Assembly (NCBI GenBank): GCA_003313425.1
Contig: NHZP01000035.1
Location: forward strand, 248,001 to 312,000
From: Pseudopyrenochaeta lycopersici
Lineage: Eukaryota > Ascomycota > Dothideomycetes > Pleosporales > Pseudopyrenochaetaceae
Direction of reading: 5' to 3'
DNA length: 64,000 nt
Shown piece by piece: positions 34,621 to 46,253 of this stretch; the stretch's first letter is position 1; each line of letters starts with the position of its first letter. The notes under the pieces were generated by a model. That model saw only the letters and a program-made list of their open reading frames with translations, did no database searches and had not been told where the DNA came from. Position numbers and translations under genes: made by a program.

Positions 34621-35580
34621 TCAATCGAAGGGTGGTGAACCACCAGTCTGTACCTGGGATGTGATCTCCTCGAGAGATCCATTTGGAAGTGGAGGCAGAG
34701 GCTTGGAACACCCGCATTCCGCTGGATTTCCAGAGAGACTGTTGGCTGAGGGCGCCGGTAAGGGTTTCCTCCTTATGCTTGATGGGATAACCCTAATCTT
34801 TGGCGGGGTACAGTCTGCCACGGTACTTGAACCTGCGACATCAGACTGAGGTGCGGATATGCCCTGTTCCGAAGTAGAATTCTCCACGGCTTTAGATGGC
34901 TGTGTACCAAATCCAGAAGCGTGCGTACTAGTTGTGGGTACTGCAATTGAGGTTGCGCTAGCTCCAGAAGCCTTACGAAGTCGATGTTCTTCAGCAGTGA
35001 CAGGTTGCTCCAGCCACCGATCCAGCTGCTCGTCCGACATCTCACTTGGCGTGCTACCCAAGGAGCTCCAAGAACGTGAGCTTTGTGATGTCTGAGGTGG
35101 CGAGATGTGGAATGGCCTGTCTAGAGATGAGTCACAGGAGGCTTGTTTCCAGATCAGAAAGCTTTGCATTCCGTTGACGATGTTTCGGCGTTGTTCTCGG
35201 TTCTTCGGCATGTTGGCGTACTGGAACGGAACGCTAAAGTCGCTATTGTCTCTAGAAGTGCTGTCTGTGGGCGATAGACTCGAACCGTCTTGGAGACTAG
35301 GATATTGCGACCCGTTCTTGACATGATCTTCCTCTACACTCGAAGCCGAGGCATTTGAGGGAGTTACGGAGACTTGTGTGAGTGATGATGATGATGAGAG
35401 TGCTCGCGATCTTGATTCCTCGATGTGTTTTTGGCGTCGAATTGCGAGCTTCTCGGATTTGCTTGAGCGCATGCTCGAAATGAAGGATCCATGACTCCCA
35501 TTCAATTTCTGTAGTAGAGATCTCTTCGGTTGTGTGCCGGAAGGGCATAGCTCCTCGAACGGAAAGCCGATAGTCGCCAT
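34621..35580 (-). CDS. Serine-rich, probably disordered protein of unknown function
   Basis: A single-exon frame of 319 residues starts at ATG 35580. It is rich in Ser, Pro and Thr with poly-Ser stretches (ALSSSSSLTQVSV). It contains one short ordered-looking piece (MPKNREQRRNIVNGMQSFLIWKQ), basic clusters, and Pro-rich SH3-ligand-like motifs near the end (RRKPLPAPSA, KPLPPLPNG). No signal peptide or membrane span. The composition fits a cytoskeletal or signalling scaffold, but I do not recognise it. Confidence 0.7.
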   Translation of the reverse strand: MATIGFPFEELCPSGTQPKRSLLQKLNGSHGSFISSMRSSKSEKLAIRRQKHIEESRSRALSSSSSLTQVSVTPSNASASSVEEDHVKNGSQYPSLQDGSSLSPTDSTSRDNSDFSVPFQYANMPKNREQRRNIVNGMQSFLIWKQASCDSSLDRPFHISPPQTSQSSRSWSSLGSTPSEMSDEQLDRWLEQPVTAEEHRLRKASGASATSIAVPTTSTHASGFGTQPSKAVENSTSEQGISAPQSDVAGSSTVADCTPPKIRVIPSSIRRKPLPAPSANSLSGNPAECGCSKPLPPLPNGSLEEITSQVQTGGSPPFD

Positions 35581-38500
35581 GGCTGCTGAGGACTCTCCAG
35601 TCGGAACGTGAGGTTGTTATTGAGCATAAATATGGTGAGGCGAGTGCTGCTATGTTTATTTGTGTTTTGTTGATTCGGACGGCACACGAAACCTTGAAAA
35701 GCAAAGCTTGCAGCGGCCGACGGCTACGCGTAAGACTCCACTCTCGAAGCCGGGCATGGTGCCGGCCAATCATCACATGCGTGCATGGCGGGCCAGACGC
35801 TAAAAAGCGTCGGGTACAGACGTTGGAGTATTGGGTCCATGGACCAGGTTTTGGGCGTTCGCAAGTTCAACGTTGGAGTGCTTGGGCATGGTTCGGAGGA
35901 AGAACCGATGACATCAGTAATCTCCCTGCCGACACCCGCGACTGGGATCTCCTTACATTCTTGGGTCTAGAGGAACGTGGCCCCCGCGATCCACGCATCC
36001 AAAATTACGCGTTACAACGGCTGCGAACTGTTCACGCAACTGATTTCGAGGTTGAGGCTGGCGCTCACTACTTACTGGCCCAGAATGTTGTCGTGGAAGG
36101 ATGCGCGTTCAAGCGTCTCTGTCTAAGCCACACGTTTGCTCACGATGTTTTCGGGCCTTTCACTCGTTCCCGGTGACTAGTCGGCCGTTTTGACGAAATT
36201 GAGGAGGTTCTGACGCAACTGCAAGCGAGAAATGGAGCAAGTTTAGGGCTGCGGAGATGAACATCAGCGGTGGCTGGAGCGAAATTACGGCGCCCGTTTG
36301 GCCGGGGTTCCACGCGATCAAAATTCACGCAGAGACCGTAGCTCGGCAGAAGTCACAAGAGACGACGGGGACTAAATCCGTCGGGAGCATCAGAGCGGAA
36401 AGATGTCTGCCTTGAAATTGGACATTTCGACACCAAGCCACGCACAAGCCAGTGGACGGCCACGATCTCCCGACATGCTTTTCCCACGTTGTTCTCCAAC
36501 GGCCGAGCGCGACGCTAAACCACGGATCATAGTTTGTTGACATCCTCCGGATGCCCAACTACTACCAAATCCCTGCTGTTGAGTTGCATTGAGTTCGTGT
36601 ATGGAAAAGCGATAAAAGTGCCTCAGCTGGACGGGAGCCTGCGCACAAGGTAAAGCTTGTTTGTGATGTGCCTGGATCAATATTGCACATCTTTGTCAGC
36701 TGAGATTTGATCAGAGCTGCAGTCAATCAATTGAGAATAATCACCAATCGCCATCATCATACTCTACCAAAGTGATAAGAGCACGTAGCTGGTGATAACT
36801 ATGACCTCTGCATGAGGGCCTTGAAATTTGCTCGTTTGTTGTAATAATGCGCAAGTGCCGCGGAGAGTTATCAGCTTTACCCTCAATTCTGCGAGCTTGT
36901 GCGTGCTGTACGGTCTCAACAGGCCATCTAGTTGGAATCTTTTGGGAAGGCTGCGAAGGAGAAACCAGCCGTGAAACAGGACAAAGATTTACACACCGAA
37001 CTTTACGCAATAGGAACAAAAGTTAATTTCTGGTAGCAAAGTTACCAATAATCAAAGACGTTGAAGGCGCGTATTCTGGCAATATGCTAATGCTGGGTTC
37101 CTGGACAGGATGTCGACCGCATTTGGAAGCCGCATGTACTAGGCTGCCCAATGGAATGGCACTGATATCAACGACCCATACTAAGTTTGGCGTGCAGACC
37201 CAAGGTTCGCGACATCCAACCACCTCACTAGCGCTACTGCGGTACTGCTGTATGGAAATAAATGGTCAAGTTCTCCTATGAGTCAGCGGGCATCGCTCAC
37301 ACCCTGTGTTTAGTCATTGCTATACCTCTCAACAACAAACAAACAAACAAACAACAAGAAGGAATGACCGTCTGAATATCTTTTCATATTTGGAAAGTGT
37401 GTTCATTGCACCTTGCTATATTCTAAAGACTTTTGTGCATGTTAGTGCCGTTGTGTTGATTTCATAATGAGCATTGTTGCAATGGCAGCGAAAATTGAGT
37501 CGACAGCATAGTTGATATGAGGAGTAGGCATATAATGCTTCGGTACTCATGGTGACCGTGTGGAAGCCAGCTCGTCATTGTAATTTGCGTCAGGTGTTGT
37601 ATTCATGTTTACTCTTGGAGGGCGGAGTGGAGTTGTGCGACAGAGTGGTTAAGCCACACGAGGCTTCGCGTGGCGTTTATGTCTTTGGTGTTAGTCGCAG
37701 ACGCAGTCAGTGCGATTGTGGATGATATGAAGAAAATTTGTATGTTTACCATGTTGCTTGTTGAAGACAGCAAGATTAAATTGGGGGCGAGGAAATAATA
37801 TGAGAGTACTACGGAAGCCTGTATCGGAGCTTGCATGTCTGGCATTGAATAGCATTCAATCATTTCTCGTTTTCGATGTTATGAATCCATCAATTTCATA
37901 TATCAGTCCTTACTTTTCAACAAAACCTCATTCAGCTAATGTAGTCAACGTGCGGTCTCACAACGTGCCTTTACTCCAAACAGTTGTACGCACGGCTAGG
38001 TTACCACGATTGGCTGCGTAGCCAATCGAGGCAAAAGGTGGCACTGATCCGCCCCCGGTCAAATGGCATGACTTTCCAGGGACAAGCCTCCACGTTCGCG
38101 TTGAAGAGCACAAAGAAAATCCCTCTCCGTTTGCAGATTTTGCGTTCGAAAGATCGTGTGGTACGTGCTTCAGCTGATTTATAGAATGCCGGATTTCATT
38201 GTTTCATCAGTACCAATGGGGAGCTTGACCTTACTTTCGACCGCATTCGTATTTCGCGTCTTTCAGCGCTAAACTGCCGTTAAGTACGACCGCACACGGA
38301 TGCTGCTGTGTTTGCAGTCGCACAATACGCCCGCTGCAAAGCACACAACTTCAGGCATCGCCTTCTGTGTTTATTTATGCAGTTACACTGTTGATTCTGA
38401 TCAGCGCAGTGGGGAATGCTGAATGTCTAGTAAAGGATTATCAGGCTGTGAAACATGATCTGCTAAGGGGGGCTAGCGGCCGTTCTACCCGAGCCCATCA

Positions 38501-39048
38501 TATTCTAACTTGATACGAGATGAATCGCCACTTACCGACGCGCGGCCTGACGTCAGTCTTAGAACATGCAGCACGCCATCTCCAACTTACACGTCTTCGC
38601 ATTCAAACAACCACTCGGAAATTGTTGCGAGCCCCTTCCGAATCAGGCGGAGAACATTCTGCTGCTATTGCGATCAGGATTTTACGGTACTCTTGACTCT
38701 ATGACAAGATATGGTGCCAACAGTAGCTTACCACGACTGCTAAGTTAGTGAATGAACTGTTACGCGGTTGTCTAACGAGACATGGGCACGCAGACAGCCC
38801 TCAAAGAACAATGGGACAGAAGTGAACTCTGAATTTGATTTATTGAATTGAGTTATTACAACACTATTGAAGTGACTGATTGATCCCAAACACCGTCGAG
38901 TGTATTATCCATATCCAACAATCCATGTCTCAACTGAGACGAAGCGAATCCAGCTCGGGGCTGAAGGTGATATAATCGATTGAACAAGTCGTTGAAGCAA
39001 GACTTTTCAGGCTGAAAATCTATGAGATTGGATGGAGGTTGACACCAT
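35581..39048. other. Long intergenic stretch (3.5 kb)
   Basis: No gene can be supported on either strand. A plus-strand frame at 35652-36176 is open but has no family features or plausible composition. An AAC/AAAC microsatellite lies at 37331-37358. Unrecognised exons or a non-coding RNA cannot be excluded. Confidence 0.4.
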
Positions 39049-39486
39049 TTACAAGAGACCTGCAAGAGCGAGGATACCACCAGCAACAGCACCCATGGCG
39101 GGAAGGGCGGTAGGGACGGCAGCGCCAGTGGACTGAGTGGCAGCGGCAGAGCTAGCAGCACTGCGGAGAGAGCTGGCCTCGCCGGCGAGAGAGCTGGTGA
39201 GGCTGGAAATCTCGGAGGCGCGCGATCCAGATGCGGTGGCAGCCTCGCTGGTCAAGCTGGCGATAACGGACGAAGCGTCGGCAGCAACAGAAGAGGCACG
39301 GGAGGCGATGTCGGAAGCACCTCCTGAAGCGAGGGAGCCAGCGGCGGAGGTGAGCGAGGCAACAGCTGAGGAGCCGTCGCCTAGGATTGATGAGACATCA
39401 CCAACAAGGGAGGATGCGAGAGACTCGATCTGGGCGTTGGCAACGCCAGCGGCGAGAAAGGTAGTGGCGACGACGGAGAAACGCAT
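39049..39486 (-). CDS. Secreted Ser/Ala-rich protein with GPI-anchor-like tail
   Basis: The ATG at 39486 gives 145 residues that begin with a clear signal peptide (MRFSVVATTFLAAGVANA, then QIES). The mature part is almost entirely Ser, Ala, Gly and Thr in heptad-like repeats (SLTSAAGSLASGGASDIAS). It ends in a hydrophobic tail (AMGAVAGGILALAGLL) preceded by small residues, as in GPI-anchored wall proteins. A TATA-like TATAAGA lies about 120 bases upstream (39604-39610, minus strand). Strong codon bias suggests high expression. It is probably a cell-surface protein; exact role unknown. Confidence 0.82.
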   Translation of the reverse strand: MRFSVVATTFLAAGVANAQIESLASSLVGDVSSILGDGSSAVASLTSAAGSLASGGASDIASRASSVAADASSVIASLTSEAATASGSRASEISSLTSSLAGEASSLRSAASSAAATQSTGAAVPTALPAMGAVAGGILALAGLL

Positions 39487-42400
39487 CTTGATTGATTGGA
39501 TTGGATAGGTTGGAAGGTGGGTTGAAGAGTGGGTGATGTTCAGCGATTGAATTGGATAATGATGGGATTGAAAGGAAAAGGCAATGCAAGGCGGAGGGAG
39601 GTTTCTTATACTCAAGACAGAGCATTAACCTAGCCCCCAGTGGAGCGTCACCATGGGCCCACATGTAACCCGCAGCAACAAACAAACGGCCAGCTCCCTT
39701 GATACACTATTCCTCAAGTCGCACCGCCTCTCTCCACTTTCTCTAACGTAACCCTAAGCACACTAACTGGCTGATGACGCCACAGCACCCAAGGTGCTTT
39801 TCATCCCAAACTGGTTGCGGTGATTTGATACGCAGGGATAAACGACATGATTGGAGGGTTCCTGTCTACCCTTAGACCTCTCAGGAAGAAGCTTGATCTG
39901 GGGATCGCCCCACGGACCCACCATGGTCTTTCAATGACGAACAAGACGCACTGAGATCCATGACTGGTTACGCAGCGTGGCCGCCAGATGACGGGAATGC
40001 AGAGTTGAATTTACCTGATTCAACAAGGCGGACAATTACGCGGCTGGGGCGAGAAGCCACCAACGACGACGAGCATTCTAAGACGTGGCTGCACACTTCT
40101 TATTGCAGAGCCCCGTCTGACAAAGAAAACCATGCAGGTTGCCAAAATTGCCATGCCACATTGGTCGCATTCTCTTCATGCTTATGAGCAGAAGTGGTTA
40201 ATGCGGTCGCCGAAAACTGCTATTTGCGGACCCATCCAGTGACGATCTTCTCGCGTTGAAACAGCATGTGTTGGCCGGGCAAGCCTCCAGTCGCATGGCG
40301 ACCGACTATCTGGTTCTTTGACAGACTACATTGTGGGCATGTTCAGCAGTCGACACCTCTAGATCGTTAATACGAGATCGAAATGCTTCATCTGCTTCCT
40401 TCGCTGCTGTACCACGCACATGGCGCCACACCGACGTGCAGCAGGCAGATCCACTTCAGTTGGTCCGAGCAACAGGCGCGGCGGACTTGGGTAAGAGCTG
40501 CTCGCCTGGTGAATGATGAGACAGGAATGTCGTCATTTGTTTAGCCTCGTCCGTTGACTGGGGAAAATTGCAATCAAGCGCCGTGTGATGAACCGAAAAC
40601 CGAGGCTCGTTGAAACCATGTGCCGGGCACCACCAAGGAAACTTCAAACCGCATCGATGATTGATGACGAGGAATATCTTGGAACATGGCGTGCTTGTTG
40701 ATGTTGCTTGATGTGGCGTCCGGAGTGCAGAACGGGAACCCTGCCGCCCAGCCGCCAATGCCGCAGTTCCGTACTTCCTAATTTAGGCCGGGCTTGTCCA
40801 AGGTTTCTCGATGGTTCGCTTTGGGAATCCCACTTTTGCCTTGATTTCCATGTTGCTTCATCTCGGAATTTGGGACGCTGATGTCATTTGGTGTCGAGGC
40901 ACAATCCGCGACTCATTTAGTTTTTCCGTAAACAGCGTCCTGTTTTATCTTGAAGATTGACGTCGTTCTCGGAACGCTTCGCCTTGTGTTGCTCAGAGAC
41001 TCAAACATAAGTTGCTTCCTCGTGCCAAATCCAATGCGCACGCTCTCGACACTTACTATCATACTTACCAGATATAGCCTATATGTATCGTACACACAGA
41101 CCATCGCCATGGCGAAGTTCGCATAGCCGTAGTGCATTTAAGAGATTGCCTCTTGCCTTTCCAGTCTGGCTGGTTCTAGAACGCACAACATTTTCAGCCG
41201 GGATTCGAGTCGTGATAAAGTGAGATTGTTATCCACTTACAATTGCCCCATTCCTTGGTCGAATTTCCAACATGGCACACACTGTATCGGCTGATACCCC
41301 TTACTAGACGACGCATTCTGGCCTATTCAGACACCACTCCGAGGGACTAAAGTGGTCTAGATGTCTCTAAAGCTTGTGCACTGGGGATGCAATGTTAATG
41401 TACAAGAGCATATTCAGGGTATGAGCCCGCCCGTTCGAGGTCAACCAACAACTGCTAGGCACCTGGTGTCTTTCGAACACGTGTAGTATCACGTAGTTGT
41501 TTGACGCCACTGTTATGCTATTGACTTGGACTGATGATTCCGGAGCTACGAAACGGTTCCACAGCAACGCTACATGAGTTTTGGCACGGAAGAAGAGAAG
41601 CAACAGATCTTGCTAAACATACATATACAGACTCAATCGAAGCAATTGAATCGCGTGCGATGAATTCATCCACAGTCCAGTCGTCTTATTAGCACGCAAC
41701 CTTTGACACTAGTACCAGCCCTGGCAATAGAGGCTGGTGATTGTTCTGCTTGGCTTGGAATGTACTGAGCAGTCCTTTCCATCACAGTTTGTCTGCTGTC
41801 TCCGCTGTAGGGCGTCTTGCAGTTGGCATTCTCCTTCACTCAATGACCGCTTATTAGTCTAGGTAATAGGAGAAGAGACTGATATGGCTGCGAAGGTTGG
41901 TAGTGGATCTTAAGGGCACAGTTGTTAACTTTAGGGCACTGCTCAGTCTCTGCTACGTGATAATGCAGTATAACTGACAGCCATGATTTGCAGACTCGGC
42001 CAAACGCAACAGGAGATTGATGGTGCCTACGTGAATAACGGCAAGGGCAGGATGCTACCGATTATAACTATCGTACTTCAAAGGGACTGGTTATTGCAAA
42101 TCATTAAGGTAAAAAAAAAATTACCATTCTCTTATCTAAGGTCTGTGGTCTGAGCCATAAATACCACCACGACCAGAGTCGAGGACGCTTTCTGGCCATG
42201 TTAATGCTCCCTGGGGTCACCTGCAAAGTGCATCTGTGCCTACTAGACAGGACAAACGACAAGCACTAGAAAAAGCTACAAAGTTGTGAACTCAATCTAG
42301 TAAGGACGGACTGTTAGCTCTGCTTTTGCCAAGGCACTCTTGAACGAATGGGTTTCTGAACAAACGCAGACGCGGTCTGTCTGGCTTGTCACCAACCTGT

Positions 42401-42503
42401 CACCTACAGTTCATTTTTTTTACTCCTACCGCTGCTTATCCTAACTTGTTCATACCCCGCAGTATTTAGGTGTTATCACAAAATTCGGTACCTCTGCTGC
42501 ACC
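39487..42503. other. Long intergenic stretch (3 kb)
   Basis: No gene is supported. A run of A lies at about 42111-42120. Frames at 39960, 40456 and 40913 are short and featureless. Confidence 0.4.
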
Positions 42504-43204
42504 ATGGCCACGTTCGACCCATTCCCTCGACTCCCTGCGGAAATCCGTGATAAGATATGGGAAATAACAGTTGAGCCTCGCACCGTCGAGGTTCGCATCC
42601 TTTACAAACGCGGCTTATCCGACGCTCCATCCGAGACGCAGCAACCAGTTCGGTATCTCGTTTCATCAACGCCGATACCAGCACAACTACAAACATGTCA
42701 CGAGGCCCGGAAATTTGGGCTTTACCAGCAATTCTTCGCGGATCTAGCCGTCCAGAACGGCGCCCCAAAGGACTCAGAACGGCGGTATGTCTGGCTGAAC
42801 TTTGACATTGATATGGTTTCCATTGGAGAAACCAAGTTTCAAATCTTCAATCCGGTTATACACATGATCAAGCGACTGAGGTTTGAGCGCGAGAGTCTCT
42901 ACGAGTTTCGGCGCTCCGGCGAATACTGTGCAGTCGGCTTTTCATCAATACAGCGGAGATCCATGTCGTCTGTAAGGGCGGCGATATGAGAAACTGGTAT
43001 GGCGCTTCGGTGGATGACGTCTGGCGTTGCGGCAACGAGAATTTGCTCTTTATCGATCCAGTTGGAGGTGAGATTATGAAGCTGATGGATTTGGAGGACA
43101 AGTATGATCGACTAGTGGGGGCAGTATACAAACTTTTCAATCCGGGTGACGAAAAATGGCTAAATCGGGACGGTAATATCGACTTCTTTGTCGACGAAGA
43201 GTAA
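42504..43204 (+). CDS. 2EXR (F-box-like fungal) domain protein, probable one-base frameshift
   Basis: The N-terminus is a textbook 2EXR motif: TFDPFPRLPAEIRDKIWEI, then EPRTVEVRILY. The family middle (LQTCHEARKFGLYQQF and VWLNFDIDMVSIGE) follows. The first frame then stops at 42989, while the natural continuation (INTAEIHVVCKGGDMRNWYG ... DEE) runs in another frame to the TAA at 43202-43204. The switch falls at a run of four T (42939-42942), where one more T would restore the frame. An intron from 42879 (weak GTTTGA donor) to 42931 would also fix the frame, but would delete residues that fit the family. Function of the family is unknown. Confidence 0.65.
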
Positions 43205-43469
43205 CCTCTCCAATTTGTTCACCGCCTTTACGTGGGCAACAATGTAATCGTACTATAAATCGCTTTGCACGACAACCAATGGTTTAGATAAAATCACCTA
43301 TGCACATTTCCTTCGACGCAGCTCAGGAACTTCGACAGCTGACAGCCCTATGGACTGCGTTCTTGTAAGACCTTATCATCTGAATGTGATTCTAGCTCTT
43401 TCTGGCGCGGCAGTGTCGCTCCAATACATGTTTCTGAGGATACTTTGTATCTTTGGGTTAACATCAGTT

Positions 43470-46245
43470 CAGACTTGTCGGCAATATGTGCTTATCAATG
43501 TTCTTATCAATCAATATCAATATTCATCCAAGTAGGCAATATCAATATGGGATATCGTTATCAATTCAATATTGATAAGTATTGATAAGGGCACGTGCAC
43601 ACCCACTTCTCACCACCTTTTTGCTTTTTTCGCCTTTTTTCGCCTTTTTTGGTGTTCTTCCGCGCCCTTTCGCGTCCTTTCGCGTTTTCCTTTTTTGCAC
43701 CTTTTGCGTGCAAATCCCAGGGTATCTACCGGTTTATCTCTCTGCTGCATGCTCCACAACCACCGCCATAAACCATTCTACAACGTTATGGCCTCCCAGA
43801 ACTCCCAAGGTCGGCCTATCCGACCTCCTTCCTCCTCATCCACACCCTCTCTACCCACTACGCCTTCCTCCAGAGCCTCTCCTAGTCCATGGCGCTTCCT
43901 CAATGACAAACCACATCGACCTGACCGTAGCCGTGAGGACGTAAAGTCAAGAAAGAGGCGTGCTGCTGATATATGGACACACTTTCGGAAGCCAGAGAAT
44001 GATGAGGCAATGCGCGATAAGTCAGGGCAATCACTGATGTATTGTAAGGACTGTGACGGCTATGGGAAACCCTGGGCTACTGCTATTACCACTAACGCTA
44101 GGACTCATATGGCGAATCTACATCAAGTCTACGTTGATGTTGAAGAGCCGAAGGGAAAGAAAGTACGGCAAGTCTCTCTCCAAGCAGCCCTTCAAATGTC
44201 GGTAAAGAAGCAGGTAGAGAAGAATACCGAGGATGTGGAGGAGGTTCTTACGAAGGCGCTTAACAAAGACGCCTTCTACGAGGCACAAATCCAGCTTGTT
44301 ACTCGCCGCCGCTTGCCTTTCAACTGTGTTGAATGGCCAGAATACCAAGCGCTCCTAATGGCAGTTAATCCAGAGGTCGAAAACCTACTTATCGAGTCAC
44401 ACACTACTATACCTGTCCACATTGAGCGAAGCTTTAAAACACACTACGCTACCATTAAGGAGCGCCTACACAGGGCAAAGTCTCAAATCCACTACTCTAT
44501 CGATCTCTGGTCATCGGCAAACCGGAAATCATTCCTTGGCATCTGCGCGCAATTCGTTGGACACGACTACACCCTCCGCAAAGCTCTCCTCTCCCTCCCA
44601 CAGTGTCGCTTCTCTCACAGCGGCGAGACGATGGCAAGGCATATTCTCGAGACAATACAAGCCTATGAGGTTACGGAGAAGACAGGCTATATTATTGGGG
44701 ATAATGCTTCCAGTAACGACACTTGTTGTAGGGCTATTGCAAATGCTCTTACAAAAATTGGGGTGGAATTCAATGCAAAAAAGAGGCGGATTCGATGCAG
44801 CGGTCATATAATCAATCTATCTCTTGATGCCTTCCTCTTTGCAACTACAGTAGAAGCCCTTGAGGCTGCCATTGAGGCTGCAAAAGAGGAGTCTGATATC
44901 ACTGTGGTTGAAGCATTGCAAGAGCAGCTTCGTGAGAAGAGAGGCGACAAGAAAGGCAAAAGAATGCGACTCCTTAACGAGGCTAGGTGGCAGTCCAATG
45001 GAGCGCTTGGGAGCCTCCATGGTATCGCTGTCTATATTCGCTCCTCCACTATATTGACTGATGAGTGGGAGGCACTTGCTGGGAAGCTTCTGGGCATCGA
45101 TAACGCAACACGCTGGAACTCCTGGTACAAGTTGATTGCATTGGCCGTTGAGAAGCAGGATGCTTTGAATAAGTTCTGTCAAAAGCATCATAGAGCCCTT
45201 GGTGGCGCTGTTCTTTCTGCGGAAGATTGGGAGACTCTTACAATGACTCTTGAATTCTTACAGCCATTTAATCAAGCAACACTTACACAGGAAGCTAACT
45301 GGTCATCGCTTGACCAAGCTCTCTGGACAATGGATATCCTCTTTAAACACTACGAGGAAGCAAAGGTATGTTGCTGATAAAAAACTTATTTATACTGCTA
45401 ATCTTAAGTAGATTCAATATAAAAACAACTCCCATATAGTCAACTCCATTAATATGGGGTGGTATGTCCTTGACAAGTATTACAAATCCTCTGACGAAGC
45501 GCCTGCCTATACCACAGCCCTCCTCCTCCATCCCCGACGCCGCCTCAAGTATATTGATATCAATTGGGTATCCTCCTGGAGAGAACCGGCCCTTACTACC
45601 GCAAGAGAGATTTGGGCAAATTATAAGGATCTGCCTCTTCTAAAGTCGCAGAAGGAGGCGGATAATTCACAACCAGAACTCTCAAAATTTGAGAGGCTTG
45701 CGGCGGAGCTTGACGTTATGGAAGAGGAGGAAGAGGAGGATGAATTCGAGAAATTTGTGAACGCAAAGCCTTGTAAGATCACTTGCTCTCCTTTGGAGTG
45801 GTGGTGTAAAGAGGAGCAGCGACTAGAATACCCTCGGCTTCATCAAATGGCGATGGATATCCTTTCTATTCCTCCAATGTCTGATGAAGCCGAGCGCGTC
45901 TTCTCAGGCGTACGGAGAACTATCTCATGGGACAGAGCTAGGCTAGGAGCATGGATTGTGGAGATGACAGAGGTTCTGGGTAATTGGAATAAGAACGGGC
46001 TTATCCAGACACTCTACATACCGGCAGAAGATCCTGGCAATATCACAGCCGAAGTAGAAAGCGATGACAATGGGCTTTCCGGACTATAGGTGCCCAAAGT
46101 GTCTGAAACACCATAGATTCTATATGCTAGTCCCAATCGGGTGATTCTTGGCAATATTATCAATTCAATATCAATCTTGGGTCTGGATATCAATTCAATA
46201 TCAATATCACCCTTATCAATCAATATTGAATTGCCGACAAGTCTG
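43470..46245 (+). mobile_element. Complete hAT transposon (2776 bp)
   Basis: Perfect 16 bp terminal inverted repeats (CAGACTTGTCGGCAAT at 43470-43485, complement at 46230-46245) are flanked by the 8 bp target duplication CATCAGTT (43462-43469 and 46246-46253). Between them is a transposase gene without stops. Subterminal zones on both sides hold many copies of TATCAATTCAATATC/TATCAATCAATATT-type motifs, likely transposase binding sites. There is no sign of RIP damage, in contrast to the island at 8-21 kb. Confidence 0.93.
43788..46089 (+). CDS. hAT family transposase (BED zinc finger, RNase H-like core, hATC domain)
   Basis: Two exons (43788-45365 and 45412-46089) around a 46 bp intron with a GCTAATC branch site give 751 residues. 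A BED finger uses C86, C89, H107 and H112. The core contains HYSIDLWSS with a likely catalytic Asp near 239, GDNASSND with Asp near 305, and the family motif CSGHIINLSLD. The C-terminal dimerisation domain reads YPRLHQMAMDILSIPPMSDE and ERVFSGVRRTISWDRARL. An acidic Glu-rich patch (DVMEEEEEEDEFE) comes before it. ATG 43749 in the same frame is an alternative start. All expected parts are open, so the enzyme may be active. Confidence 0.92.
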
Positions 46246-46253
46246 CATCAGTT

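Noticed and set aside
35652..36176. Plus-strand frame of 174 codons
   Set aside because: Composition is rich in Arg/Trp/Gly without domain, repeats or plausible start context, and smaller frames overlap it on both strands.
37331..37358. AAC/AAAC run as part of a CRISPR-like or structured array
   Set aside because: It is a simple microsatellite without spacers; CRISPR arrays are not expected in a fungal nuclear genome.
39137..39508. Ala/Glu-rich plus-strand frame of 123 codons
   Set aside because: It is the complement of the Ser/Ala-rich secreted protein, whose signal peptide, tail and TATA box support the minus strand.
43572..43787. Upstream extension of the hAT transposase beginning with TTG
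   Set aside because: Nuclear genes need ATG; the first in-frame ATGs are 43749 and 43788.
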